22,209 bases of DNA from DASRTE01 sp035316885. Lineage in GTDB: Bacteria; Actinomycetota; Actinomycetes; Jiangellales; Jiangellaceae. Both the position numbers and the translations under genes were made by a program. Location: contig DATHII010000284.1 of the NCBI GenBank assembly GCA_035316885.1, positions 1 through 22,209 on the forward strand, in the 5' to 3' direction. Below the pieces are notes generated by a model, which saw nothing but the letters and a program-made list of their open reading frames with translations, searched no databases and was not told where the DNA came from. Below, piece by piece: positions 1-7,188 of the stretch (within the stretch, counting starts at the first letter, position 1; each line of letters opens with the position of its first letter).

Positions 1-1
1 G

Positions 2-1312
2 ACCAACCACCTCGATGTCGAGGCCATCGACTGGTTGGCCCGGCACCTGGCTGCGGCCGCCCGCTCGGTCGTCGTGGTATCGCACGACCGAGCGCTGCTC
101 GACACGGTGTGTGAGGAGCTATGGGAAGTCGCCGACGGCACCGTCCACACCTATGACGGGGGCTACTCGGCCTACGTCCTGGCCCGCGCCGAGCGCGCCC
201 GGCTGGCAGCGACCGAGGACGCACGCCGCAGTAACGTGCTGCGCAAGGAGTTGGCCTGGCTGCGCCGCGGACCACCGGCACGGACGTCCAAGCCCAGATT
301 CCGGATCGATGCGGCAAACGCACTGATCGTGGGTGAACCGCCGTCACGGGACCGCTACGAGCTGGCCCGGTTCGCCACAGCCCGGCTGGGCCGGAGTGTC
401 TTCGACGTTGAGGACGTCTCCGTCGACCTCGGGGGTCGCGCACTCGTGCACCGGGTGACCTGGCGGCTCGGGCCGGGGGACCGGGTCGCCCTGGTCGGTG
501 TGAACGGGTCGGGCAAGACGTCGGTACTGCGGCTGCTCGAGGGCAGTCTGCAGCCCACGGCCGGGCATGTCCGGGTGGGCCGGACCGTCGCCGTGGGACA
601 CCTGAGCCAGGAGGTCATCGAGCTCGATCCGCAGGCCCGGGTGCTGGCCGCGGTGGAGGAGGTGCGCCGGGTCGCTCGGGTCGGCGACGGCGAGGCGTCG
701 GCCGGGCAACTGCTCGAACGGTTCGGGTTCGGCGCCGAACGCCAGTGGGCCCGGGTCGCCGAGCTGTCCGGTGGCGAGCGCCGCCGCCTCCAGTTGCTCC
801 GGCTGCTCATGGACGAGCCCAATGTCCTGCTCCTGGACGAGCCCACGAACGATCTGGACATCGAGACGCTCACCATCGTCGAGGACCTCCTCGATCGCTG
901 GCCGGGAACGCTCGTCGTCGTGAGCCATGACCGGTGGTTCCTCGAACGCGTCACGGACGACGTCTGGGCCCTGCTTGGCGACGGTCGGCTGGTGCACTTA
1001 CCGGGCGGCGTCGACGAGTACCTCGCCCGCCGTAGACAGGCCCGGGCCGATTCCGCGTCGGCGTCGTCGGGTGGGGCACGGCGCGGTGACACCAGGGCCG
1101 GTCGCCGTGAGCTCGCCCGGCTCGAACGCGAGGTCGACAAGCTCGTCCGCCGGGAGGACGAGCTGCACGCAGAGCTGGCCGAGCACGCCACGGACGCCGA
1201 TCGGGTGATGGCACTCGATGCCACGCTGCGTGAGGCCCGGACCCGACGCGAGAAGCTGGAAGAGAACTGGATGGGACTGGCGCACGAGCTCGAGGGGACT
1301 GACCCGGCGTAG
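2..1312 (+). CDS. ABC-F family ATPase, Uup-like (5' end outside the window)
   Basis: Soluble duplicated ATPase of the ABC-F type, a family that acts on ribosomes rather than in membrane transport. The window opens inside the first ATPase domain: frame 2 reads TNHLDVEAIDWL, the Walker B/ABC-F signature, then the VVVVSHDR switch. A basic interdomain linker follows. The second domain is complete: Walker A GVNGSGKTS near 500-525, signature LSGGERRRLQLL near 765-800, Walker B LLLDEPTNDLDIET near 830-865, and VVVSHDRWF. The last 80 or so residues are charged and predicted coiled coil, as in Uup. No membrane segments are seen. The TTG at 35 lies inside the domain, so it is not the true start. The gene converges on exonuclease III with 9 bp between them. 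The family is certain; the subfamily (Uup rather than another actinobacterial ABC-F) is inferred from the C-terminal coiled coil. Confidence 0.93.
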   Translation, partial: TNHLDVEAIDWLARHLAAAARSVVVVSHDRALLDTVCEELWEVADGTVHTYDGGYSAYVLARAERARLAATEDARRSNVLRKELAWLRRGPPARTSKPRFRIDAANALIVGEPPSRDRYELARFATARLGRSVFDVEDVSVDLGGRALVHRVTWRLGPGDRVALVGVNGSGKTSVLRLLEGSLQPTAGHVRVGRTVAVGHLSQEVIELDPQARVLAAVEEVRRVARVGDGEASAGQLLERFGFGAERQWARVAELSGGERRRLQLLRLLMDEPNVLLLDEPTNDLDIETLTIVEDLLDRWPGTLVVVSHDRWFLERVTDDVWALLGDGRLVHLPGGVDEYLARRRQARADSASASSGGARRGDTRAGRRELARLEREVDKLVRREDELHAELAEHATDADRVMALDATLREARTRREKLEENWMGLAHELEGTDPA

Positions 1313-1321
1313 ACGTTGCCG

Positions 1322-2095
1322 TCAGGTGAGGTCGACGACCACAGGGGCGTGGTCGGACGGACCCGTGCCCTTGCGGGCCTCGCGGTCGACCCACGCATCG
1401 GCGATCCGGCCGGCGACCGGTTCGCTGGCATAGACGTGGTCGATGCGCATGCCCATGTCCTTGTGGAACATTCCGGCCCGGTAGTCCCAGTAGGTGAACG
1501 GGTTCGGGCCCTTGCCCGGCCGGGGGAGCACGTCGGTGAGGCCGATGTCGCGGAGCGCGGCGAGGCGTTCGCGCTCGGCCGGGGTCACGTGCGTCGACGT
1601 GGCGAAGACCGCCGGGTCCCAGACGTCGGCGTCGGTGGGTGCGACGTTGAAATCGCCGCAGACGACGGACTGGGGGTGGGCCGGTAGTTCGGCGGCGACG
1701 GTGGCGCGCAACGCGTCGAGCCAGGCCAGCTTGTAGGCGTAGTGGGGGTCCTCCGGGGTCCGCCCGTTCGGCACGTAGACGCTGCGGACACGGATGCCGG
1801 CACAGGTGGCGGCCACCGCGCGCGCCTCCGGGTCGGGGAAGCCGGGCTCGTCGTGGAGGCCCATCGCGACCTCGTCGAGGCCGACCTTGGAGATCAGCGC
1901 GACACCGTTCCAGCGACCGAGCCCGTGTGCCACGCCCTCGTAGCCGGCGTCGCGGATCGCGTCGACGGGCATGGCGTCGGCGGCGACCTTCGTCTCCTGC
2001 AGACAGGCGATGTCGGGTTGCCGGGTCTCGAGCCAGTCGATCAGCCGTGGCATCCGCGCGGTGATCGAGTTGACGTTCCAGGTCGCCAGGCGCAC
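1322..2095 (-). CDS. xth: exodeoxyribonuclease III (AP endonuclease)
   Basis: DNA repair enzyme of the exonuclease/endonuclease/phosphatase fold that cleaves at abasic sites and degrades 3' ends. The 257 residues match the usual length of about 260. The family motifs occur in order: RLATWNVNSI at the N-terminus, LQETKV with the metal-binding Glu, SVYVPNG, GDFNVAPTDADVWDP in the middle, and SDHAPVVVDL with the catalytic Asp-His at the C-terminus. The GTG at 2095 gives the canonical N-terminus. There is no good Shine-Dalgarno; instead a -10-like TACGGT lies 6 nt upstream, suggesting a leaderless transcript. It is followed convergently by the ABC-F gene. It lies 67 bp downstream of the M23 peptidase gene on the same strand, so some read-through is possible. 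Confidence 0.96.
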   Translation of the reverse strand: MRLATWNVNSITARMPRLIDWLETRQPDIACLQETKVAADAMPVDAIRDAGYEGVAHGLGRWNGVALISKVGLDEVAMGLHDEPGFPDPEARAVAATCAGIRVRSVYVPNGRTPEDPHYAYKLAWLDALRATVAAELPAHPQSVVCGDFNVAPTDADVWDPAVFATSTHVTPAERERLAALRDIGLTDVLPRPGKGPNPFTYWDYRAGMFHKDMGMRIDHVYASEPVAGRIADAWVDREARKGTGPSDHAPVVVDLT

Positions 2096-2101
2096 GGCCC
2101 G

Positions 2102-2107
2102 ACCGTA
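2102..2107 (-). promoter_or_regulatory. -10-like hexamer for a leaderless xth transcript
   Basis: The minus strand reads TACGGT, then 6 nt, then the GTG start of xth. A TANNNT box 6-7 nt from the start codon, without a Shine-Dalgarno, is the usual arrangement of leaderless actinobacterial mRNAs. No convincing -35 is visible. Inference only. Confidence 0.4.
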
Positions 2108-2162
2108 CTGCGTGCGGAGGACACCCGCGCCCGCACCGGACTCCAGCTTGGTGGGCTTGCGA

Positions 2163-2903
2163 CTACACGGTCAGGCCGTGGTCGGCCATCCAGGTGCGGG
2201 GATTGACGGCGTCGCCGCCGTCAGGGTGCACCTCGAGATGCAGGTGTGGCCCGGTCGAGTTGCCCGTCGATCCGACCTTGCCGATCTCGGTGCCGGGCTG
2301 GACCTCGCCGGAACGTTGCACGATCCGCGACAGGTGGCAGTACCAGATCTCGGTGCCGTCCCAGTGCTCGATGACGACCTTGTTGCCGTAGGGGCCGTCG
2401 TAGCCGGACCAGATGACCTCGCCGCTGGACATAGACTTGACCGGCGAGCCGTACGACAGCGAGAGGTCGAGCCCGGTGTGCCGGCTGGACCACAGCCTTC
2501 CCACGGCACCGAACCCGGCGCTGACGCGGTAGTCGGAGACCGGTAGCACCCAGAGCTTGGCCTCGCGTTCGGCGCGGGCGGAACGTTCGGCAGCCTCTTG
2601 GCGCTCGACCTCGACGAGGGCGGCATTGACGTCCCTCGCGGTCTCGGTGCTCTCGGCGGTCAGCGATTCGCCGGCGGCGTCGACCGTGGCCAGCGCGCCG
2701 ACGGATGCCACGGCGGCCTGCGGGCGCTCGGGGATTGCGGCGCGGGGATCGGCCGAAACCGCGTCCGTTGCCACGGCGCCTATCGCCTGGGGCATCGTCA
2801 CTGCGCCGGACGCGGCCGCGACCATTGCCAGCGATCCGACGGCGGAAGGCAAGCTAACCCTCCGGCGGTGGCGATGTCGCCCGTGGCCGGGGCGTTGCGA
2901 CAC
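2163..2903 (-). CDS. secreted M23 (LytM-like) metallopeptidase
   Basis: Probable cell-wall endopeptidase cutting peptidoglycan cross-links outside the membrane. The 246-residue protein begins with a very basic n-region (residues 1-15, rich in Arg and His) and a hydrophobic stretch (about 17-46), consistent with export; the cleavage site is unclear. A low-complexity linker with a short Glu/Arg-rich helix (about 90-116) precedes the M23 domain (about 118-240). Zinc ligands are visible as HTGLD (H142, D146) and HLHLEV (H222), with H190 and H220 as likely catalytic histidines. The fold is complete, so an active enzyme is expected rather than a degenerate regulator. The GTG at 2903 has a GGAAGG ribosome-binding site about 10 nt upstream. 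The 218-bp upstream region carries a promoter and several operator-like motifs. Confidence 0.92.
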   Translation of the reverse strand: MSQRPGHGRHRHRRRVSLPSAVGSLAMVAAASGAVTMPQAIGAVATDAVSADPRAAIPERPQAAVASVGALATVDAAGESLTAESTETARDVNAALVEVERQEAAERSARAEREAKLWVLPVSDYRVSAGFGAVGRLWSSRHTGLDLSLSYGSPVKSMSSGEVIWSGYDGPYGNKVVIEHWDGTEIWYCHLSRIVQRSGEVQPGTEIGKVGSTGNSTGPHLHLEVHPDGGDAVNPRTWMADHGLTV

Positions 2904-2941
2904 GGTTGGACAGCCTTCCGTCTACTGCAGGGGTGCGGCCG

Positions 2942-2970
2942 ACCATAACGGACGTGCATTGCTGCGCCAA
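2942..2970 (-). promoter_or_regulatory. sigma70-type promoter of the M23 peptidase gene
   Basis: The minus strand reads TTGGCG (2970-2965), an exact 17-nt spacer, then TATGGT (2947-2942). This is a good housekeeping-sigma match. The predicted start is near 2935, giving a leader of about 30 nt. Seen directly; not tested against background. Confidence 0.55.
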
Positions 2971-3038
2971 ACATCCGTACGGTCATCTGCAGGTGCATTT
3001 GCAGAGGTGGACGGCCGGTGCATCGATCGTGTCCGTGC

Positions 3039-3057
3039 CGTGACCACCTCGTGACCA
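3039..3057 (-). promoter_or_regulatory. tandem direct repeat, possible OmpR/MtrA-type response-regulator site
   Basis: The octamer CGTGACCA occurs exactly twice on the plus strand, at 3039-3046 and 3050-3057, a period of 11 bp or one helical turn. On the minus strand the cores read GTCAC, 6 nt, GTCAC. Tandem half-sites one turn apart are typical of OmpR-family regulators. The form resembles the GTMAC-N6-GTMAC style site I recall for actinobacterial MtrA, which controls cell-wall hydrolases. It lies about 105-120 bp upstream of the predicted start of the M23 gene. Confidence 0.4.
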
Positions 3058-3074
3058 GGGGGGACATGCGCCAT

Positions 3075-3090
3075 ATGTGCGATGGCACAT
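3075..3090. promoter_or_regulatory. perfect inverted repeat ATGTGC-N4-GCACAT
   Basis: Six-base arms (3075-3080 and 3085-3090) flank GATG. The site lies between the Crp-like palindrome and the tandem repeat upstream of the M23 gene. It resembles a Crp site but its inner spacing is 2 bp short (GTG-N6-CAC, not GTG-N8-CAC). Probably an operator for a dimeric regulator; the identity is unknown. Confidence 0.35.
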
Positions 3091-3113
3091 GCCTCTCGGG
3101 GATGTCCGACGGT

Positions 3114-3133
3114 GATGTGATTTACGTCACATC
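3114..3133. promoter_or_regulatory. Crp/Cmr-type palindrome
   Basis: GATGTGA, 6 nt, TCACATC: a perfect 7-bp-arm palindrome containing TGTGA-N6-TCACA, the canonical cAMP-receptor-protein site also known for mycobacterial Crp. It overlaps the last codons and stop of the lipase gene and lies upstream of the M23 peptidase gene. A TATGGC at 3075-3070 on the minus strand would place it near -60 of a second possible start, but that -10 is weak. It could also act as a weak stem after the lipase gene. Confidence 0.5.
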
Positions 3134-3970
3134 CGTGAGCGCAGAGCAGATCTCGTGCACGACGCGGCCGTCGACCGGCAGCGACAGGTGGCCCACCCCA
3201 CGGGCGAGGATCTCGCGAACGTGGAGGTCCGGATGGATCAGCCGGGCGTTCTCCCGCGGCACGATCACCTGGTCCAGATCGCTCCACACGACGAGGAAGC
3301 GGGTCCAGCAGACCGGGCTCGGCGCCGCGAGCTCGGTGAGGAACCTGCTGCCCGGTCTCAGCTGCCGCAGCACCGGATGGGGAAGCGCCAGCGCCCACCG
3401 CGTGCCGCCGTGCGGCGTACCCAGCGTGACCAGGGTGTGCACCCGCTCGTCGCCGCCCAGGCGCTGGACGTAGTAACGTGCGACCAGCCCACCCATGGAG
3501 TGGGCGACGATGTGCACCCGCTCGTAGCCGGTCTGGTTGCAGACTCGCTCCACCTCCTTGGCGAGCCTGCCGGCCAGGGAACGCAGGTCCGTCGCGAGCC
3601 ACCCGTAGTCGACGGCGACGACCCGGGCGAACCCACGACGCCGCAGTGCCCGACGGAGCACCGTGAATATGGAGTGGTTGTCGATGATCCCGTGAACCAT
3701 GAGGATCGGGGTCCCGGCGGCCTCGATGTCACCGACGAGCAGCCCGCGCCGGACCGGGTCGAGGCCGTCCAGCGAGTTCCGGCCAGGCTCGACCGGCAGC
3801 CGCTCGCGCAGCAGGCCGAGTGGGTAGGTCGTGAGGTGGGCGGCGATCCAGGCGCATTCGAGTGCGACGCCGCGGACGACAGCCGGCGAGAACACGGCTC
3901 GGGTGGCCGTACCCGCTCCCGTCCAGGCCCGACGGAGTCCAGATCGCACCTGGGGACGGTAGCCGAGCAC
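3122..3970 (-). CDS. alpha/beta-hydrolase lipase/esterase
   Basis: Probable lipase/esterase of the bacterial triacylglycerol-lipase-like alpha/beta-hydrolase group, 282 residues. Visible features are an oxyanion-hole segment PILMVHGIIDN (about 88-98), the nucleophile elbow AHSMGG with Ser158, and TLGTPHGG (about 182-189), typical of these lipases. A likely acid Asp233 lies in SDLDQVIVP and the catalytic His261 in GVGHLSLP. The N-terminal 60 residues are basic and amphipathic but do not form a clean signal peptide, so the protein may be cytoplasmic or membrane-associated. The start is taken as the GTG at 3970; no strong ribosome-binding site decides it. It is divergent from the B12-subunit gene (47 bp between starts). 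The substrate is unknown; the family is secure. Confidence 0.88.
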   Translation of the reverse strand: MLGYRPQVRSGLRRAWTGAGTATRAVFSPAVVRGVALECAWIAAHLTTYPLGLLRERLPVEPGRNSLDGLDPVRRGLLVGDIEAAGTPILMVHGIIDNHSIFTVLRRALRRRGFARVVAVDYGWLATDLRSLAGRLAKEVERVCNQTGYERVHIVAHSMGGLVARYYVQRLGGDERVHTLVTLGTPHGGTRWALALPHPVLRQLRPGSRFLTELAAPSPVCWTRFLVVWSDLDQVIVPRENARLIHPDLHVREILARGVGHLSLPVDGRVVHEICSALTDVT

Positions 3971-4004
3971 GACGGCCGTCGCTGCGCACGGCCCGCTGGT
4001 GACC

Positions 4005-4010
4005 TACCCT
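4005..4010 (+). promoter_or_regulatory. -10-like hexamer for a leaderless B12-subunit transcript
   Basis: TACCCT ends 7 nt before the ATG at 4018 and no Shine-Dalgarno is present, so transcription probably begins at or next to the start codon. The 47-bp divergent gap must also hold any promoter of the lipase gene. Confidence 0.4.
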
Positions 4011-4017
4011 GACGGGC

Positions 4018-4437
4018 ATGCCAGGAACGAGCCCGTTGCGTGTGGTGGTCGCCAAGCCGGGCCTGGATGGGCACGACCGCGGCGCCAAGGTCGTCGCCCG
4101 GGCGCTGCGCGACGCCGGCGTCGAGGTCGTCTACACCGGGCTGCACCAGACACCCGAGCAGGTGGTGGAGACGGCGATCCAGGAAGACGCCGACGCGGTC
4201 GGTCTGTCCATCCTGTCCGGGGCGCACATGACCCTGTTCCGAAAGGTGCTCGACCTGCTGACCGAGCGCGACGCCCGCGACATCCTGGTGTTCGGCGGTG
4301 GCATCATCCCCGACGCCGACATCCCACTGCTCGAGCAGATGGGCGTCGCCAAGATCTTCACACCAGGCGCTACGACGTATGACATCGTGGAGTGGGTCGA
4401 GTCGACGCTGCGCGGGCGCGCTGCGGCTGGCGCCTGA
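4018..4437 (+). CDS. icmB: cobalamin-binding small subunit of an acyl-CoA mutase (IcmB/McmB-type)
   Basis: A stand-alone B12-binding domain of 139 residues that would supply adenosylcobalamin to a separate catalytic mutase subunit. The diagnostic pattern is complete: DxHxxG as D17-G-H19-D-R-G22 (base-off histidine H19), SxL at S64-I-L66 and GG near 93-94. The spacing (41 and 26 residues between motifs) matches the family. The sequence closely resembles, from memory, the small subunit of Streptomyces isobutyryl-CoA mutase (IcmB), which lies in a similar place upstream of sucCD. A methylmalonyl-CoA mutase C-terminal-type subunit is the alternative, and sequence alone does not separate them. No catalytic TIM-barrel subunit lies in the window. 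It sits 49 bp upstream of sucC on the same strand. Its product pool (succinyl-CoA, if methylmalonyl-CoA is the substrate) would feed SucCD. Confidence 0.9.
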   Translation: MPGTSPLRVVVAKPGLDGHDRGAKVVARALRDAGVEVVYTGLHQTPEQVVETAIQEDADAVGLSILSGAHMTLFRKVLDLLTERDARDILVFGGGIIPDADIPLLEQMGVAKIFTPGATTYDIVEWVESTLRGRAAAGA

Positions 4438-4486
4438 TCGCCCTTCGCGACACCGGTCGCCGACGAACAGTGAGGACGTACCCACC

Positions 4487-5674
4487 GTGGACCTGATGGA
4501 GTACCAGGCGAAGGAGCTCTTCGCTGCGCACGGCGTGCCGGTGCTGCGCGGGGAGGTCGCCGACACGGCCGCGGACGCTCGCGGGGCGGCCGAGCGGATT
4601 GGCGGGCCCGTCGTCGTCAAGGCCCAGGTGAAGACCGGCGGCCGCGGAAAGGCCGGCGGGGTCAAGCTCGCCGGGTCACCCGACGAGGCAGCCGAGAAGG
4701 CCGAGGCCATCCTCGGGCTCGACATCAAGGGGCACGTCGTCCGCCGGGTGCTCGTCACGCAGGCCAGCGACATCGAGCAGGAGTTCTACGTCTCGTACCT
4801 GCTCGACCGCGCCAACCGCACCTACCTGGCCATGGCCAGCGTCGAGGGTGGCATGGAGATCGAGCAACTCGCCGTCGAGCGGCCCGAGGCGCTCGCGCGG
4901 GTGTCCATCGACGCGATCACCGGCGTCGACGCTGCCAAGGCCGCCGAGATCGCCGACGCCGCCGGGTTCGCGCCTGACGTCCGTGACCAGGTCGTCGACG
5001 TCCTGGTGGCGATGTGGGAGGTGTTCACCGCTGAGGACGCCACGTTGGTGGAGGTCAACCCGCTGGTGAAGACGCCGGACGGCAAGGTCGTCGCGCTCGA
5101 CGGCAAGGTGTCTCTGGACGAGAACGCCGGCTTCCGCCACCCGGGGCACGCGGCATTCGAGGACAGCTCGGCCGCCGACCCGCTGGAGACGCGGGCCCGG
5201 GAGAAGGACCTCAACTACGTCAAGCTCGACGGTGAGGTGGGCATCATCGGCAACGGCGCGGGCCTGGTCATGTCCACGTTGGACGTCGTCGCGTACGCCG
5301 GTGAGGATTTCGCTGTCGACGGGCACAGCGTTAAGCCGGCGAACTTCCTCGACATCGGCGGCGGCGCATCGGCGGAGGTCATGGCCAACGGCCTCGAGAT
5401 CATCTTGTCCGACCCGGCCGTGCGCAGCGTGTTCGTCAACGTCTTCGGCGGCATCACCGCCTGTGACGAGGTGGCCAACGGCATCGTCCAGGCGTTCGCG
5501 TTGCTGGACAGCCGCGGTGACGAGATCACGCACCCGCTGGTCGTCCGGCTCGACGGCAACAATGCCGAGCTCGGGCGGCGCATCCTGCACGACGCGGCGC
5601 TGCCGCACCTCGAGCAGGTCGACACCATGGACGGTGCCGCGCGCCGCGTGGCAGAGCTCGCCGCGGCGAAGTGA
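4487..5674 (+). CDS. sucC: succinyl-CoA synthetase (ADP/GDP-forming), beta subunit
   Basis: The beta chain of the TCA enzyme that couples succinyl-CoA cleavage to nucleoside triphosphate formation. The 395 residues match the usual length of about 390. The N-terminus MDLMEYQAKELF and the ATP-grasp segment VVVKAQVKTGGRGKAGGVK (about 42-60) are characteristic. The C-terminal CoA-ligase half shows PANFLDIGGGAS and VNVFGGITACDEVANGI. The start is the GTG at 4487, placed 10 nt after GAGGA (4472-4476); the in-frame ATG at 4496 lies too far from it and would trim conserved residues. The open frame extends far upstream through the previous gene, but that extension is not coding. The gene is followed after 10 nt by sucD in one operon. 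Confidence 0.98.
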   Translation: MDLMEYQAKELFAAHGVPVLRGEVADTAADARGAAERIGGPVVVKAQVKTGGRGKAGGVKLAGSPDEAAEKAEAILGLDIKGHVVRRVLVTQASDIEQEFYVSYLLDRANRTYLAMASVEGGMEIEQLAVERPEALARVSIDAITGVDAAKAAEIADAAGFAPDVRDQVVDVLVAMWEVFTAEDATLVEVNPLVKTPDGKVVALDGKVSLDENAGFRHPGHAAFEDSSAADPLETRAREKDLNYVKLDGEVGIIGNGAGLVMSTLDVVAYAGEDFAVDGHSVKPANFLDIGGGASAEVMANGLEIILSDPAVRSVFVNVFGGITACDEVANGIVQAFALLDSRGDEITHPLVVRLDGNNAELGRRILHDAALPHLEQVDTMDGAARRVAELAAAK

Positions 5675-5684
5675 GGTTGCTGAC

Positions 5685-6569
5685 GTGTCCATCTTCCTGA
5701 CCGAGAGCTCGAAGATCATCGTCCAGGGCATGACCGGCTCCGAGGGCCGGCGCCACACCCAGCGGATGCTGCGGTCGGGCACCGCCGTCGTCGGCGGCGT
5801 TACGCCGGGCAAGGGTGGGCAGGCGGTCGACTTCGAGGGCACCACGGTGCCGGTGTTCGGCAGCGTCAAGGAGGTCGTCGACGCCACCGGGGCCGACGTC
5901 TCGGTCGTGTTCGTGCCGCCGCGGTTCGCCAAGGCTGCCGTGGTCGAGGCCGTGGACGCCGGCGTCCCTCTCGTCGTGGTGATCACCGAAGGCATCCCGG
6001 TCCACGACACGGCCGAGTTCTTCCAGTACGCCGAGAACTCGGGCACTACCCGGATCATCGGCCCGAACTGCCCCGGCCTGATCAGCCCGGGAAGGTCCAA
6101 TGCCGGCATCATCCCGGCCGACATCACCAAGCCGGGCCGGATCGGGCTGGTGAGCAAGTCCGGCACGCTGACCTACCAGATGATGTACGAGCTGCGCGAC
6201 ATCGGCTTCTCGACGGCGGTGGGCATCGGCGGCGACCCGGTCATCGGCACCACCCACATCGACGCGCTGGCCGCCTTCGAGGCCGACGCCGAGACCGATG
6301 CGATCGTGATGATCGGCGAGATCGGCGGCGACGCCGAGGAGCGGGCCGCCGACTACGTCAAGGCGAAGGTCACCAAGCCGGTGGTCGGCTACGTCGCCGG
6401 GTTCACCGCGCCGGAGGGCAAGACGATGGGCCACGCCGGCGCCATCGTGTCCGGCTCCTCCGGCACCGCCGCGGCGAAGCAGGAAGCGCTCGAAGCAGCC
6501 GACGTCCGGGTCGGGAAGACGCCGAGCGCGACCGCTCAGCTCATGCGCGAGATCATGCAAGCCCGCTGA
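5685..6569 (+). CDS. sucD: succinyl-CoA synthetase, alpha subunit
   Basis: The alpha chain, carrying the phosphohistidine that relays phosphate between succinyl phosphate and the nucleotide. The protein has 294 residues, the normal length. Visible motifs are the CoA-binding IIVQGMTGSEGRRHTQRM near the N-terminus, GPNCPGLISPG with SNAGI in the middle, and GHAGAIVSG with the active-site His250. The start is the GTG at 5685 with GAGG 8 nt upstream, which itself overlaps the sucC stop codon; the two subunits are probably translationally coupled. It converges on the RDD protein gene with 33 bp between stops and no obvious strong hairpin. Confidence 0.98.
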   Translation: MSIFLTESSKIIVQGMTGSEGRRHTQRMLRSGTAVVGGVTPGKGGQAVDFEGTTVPVFGSVKEVVDATGADVSVVFVPPRFAKAAVVEAVDAGVPLVVVITEGIPVHDTAEFFQYAENSGTTRIIGPNCPGLISPGRSNAGIIPADITKPGRIGLVSKSGTLTYQMMYELRDIGFSTAVGIGGDPVIGTTHIDALAAFEADAETDAIVMIGEIGGDAEERAADYVKAKVTKPVVGYVAGFTAPEGKTMGHAGAIVSGSSGTAAAKQEALEAADVRVGKTPSATAQLMREIMQAR

Positions 6570-6602
6570 CCCGACACGTGATCAACGGCCAGGACGGGGT
6601 GG

Positions 6603-7079
6603 TCAGGTTTTGACGACTAGCGTGCCGATGATCTTGTCGGCGATCGTCTGCCTCTTCGCGTCGACCAGCGGAAGCAGGAAGCCGAGGAAGATGATGATCG
6701 CGTCGATGATGTGGACGAAATGCCGCACGATGGCGAGCGCGGGTCCGATCAGCTGGCCGTCGGAACTGCGGACGAGGCGGGTCCCGGCGATCCGCCTACC
6801 CGTGGACTGGCCGGTGCTGCCCTCGAGGTAGCGGTTGTAGATCGTCCAGGCGAATGCGGCGAGGCTGAGCGCAACATAGGCCCCGCTGCCGCGGAACAGG
6901 ACCCAGAAGACGGCCTGCGGCCCCGCCCAGTCGATCAGTGCCGATTCCGCCCGCAGCGGCCAGTCTGCGAGTTGCGGCCCGGCCTCGGAGGCAGGCGGCG
7001 TGGGCGCAGGTGGCGGAGCCGGCTCGGGCGGCGGGTTCTCGTCGCCGAACGGGGAGGCCGGATCGTCCTGGGGGGTCAC
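6603..7079 (-). CDS. RDD-family membrane protein
   Basis: Small integral membrane protein of unknown role. The N-terminal 50 or so residues are Pro/Glu-rich and presumably cytoplasmic. The RDD domain follows: a first hydrophobic helix within VFWVLFRGSGAYVALSLAAF, the loop TGQSTGRRIAGTRLV, then a long hydrophobic segment around HIIDAIIIFLGFLLPLVD and the closing RQTIADKIIGTLVV. The start is set to the GTG at 7079 (158 residues) because GAGGAG lies 4 nt upstream. An in-frame TTG at 7136 would add 19 residues without a ribosome-binding site. It lies 109 bp downstream of the kynureninase gene on the same strand. Many actinobacteria carry several RDD proteins of this Pro-rich form; the function cannot be inferred here. 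Confidence 0.85.
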   Translation of the reverse strand: MTPQDDPASPFGDENPPPEPAPPPAPTPPASEAGPQLADWPLRAESALIDWAGPQAVFWVLFRGSGAYVALSLAAFAWTIYNRYLEGSTGQSTGRRIAGTRLVRSSDGQLIGPALAIVRHFVHIIDAIIIFLGFLLPLVDAKRQTIADKIIGTLVVKT

Positions 7080-7089
7080 ATCTCTCCTC

Positions 7090-7106
7090 GAGTCGTTCCC
7101 CGACTC
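7090..7106 (-). repeat. hairpin directly upstream of the RDD gene ribosome-binding site
   Basis: GAGTCG and CGACTC form perfect 6-bp arms with a 5-nt loop (7096-7100). The stem ends at 7090, immediately before the Shine-Dalgarno complement at 7084-7089. It could tune initiation if the leader begins upstream. The rest of the 109-bp gap to the kynureninase stop shows nothing else. Confidence 0.35.
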
Positions 7107-7188
7107 AATCGTGGAGGTCGCCGGCACGACCGGCAACCGATCCGGCCGGTGCCGGCCAGCGGAGCGGACACGCGGCCCGGCGACAGGG

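Noticed and set aside
2904..3121. c-di-AMP (ydaO) riboswitch upstream of the M23 peptidase gene
   Set aside because: Such riboswitches are common before actinobacterial wall hydrolases, so I looked for one, but the conserved core segments are not recognisable here.
4298..4486. N-terminal extension of sucC
   Set aside because: The frame is open upstream, but it is out of frame over the B12-subunit gene. The GTG at 4487 has the ribosome-binding site and gives the canonical N-terminus.
3358..4773. 471-codon minus-strand frame crossing the lipase, the B12-subunit gene and the sucC start
   Set aside because: It runs out of frame through the lipase gene and antisense to two conserved genes; composition is typical of a GC-driven shadow.
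4676..6166. 496-codon minus-strand frame opposite sucC and sucD
   Set aside because: It is a shadow of two intact, highly conserved genes, with no ribosome-binding site and no domain.
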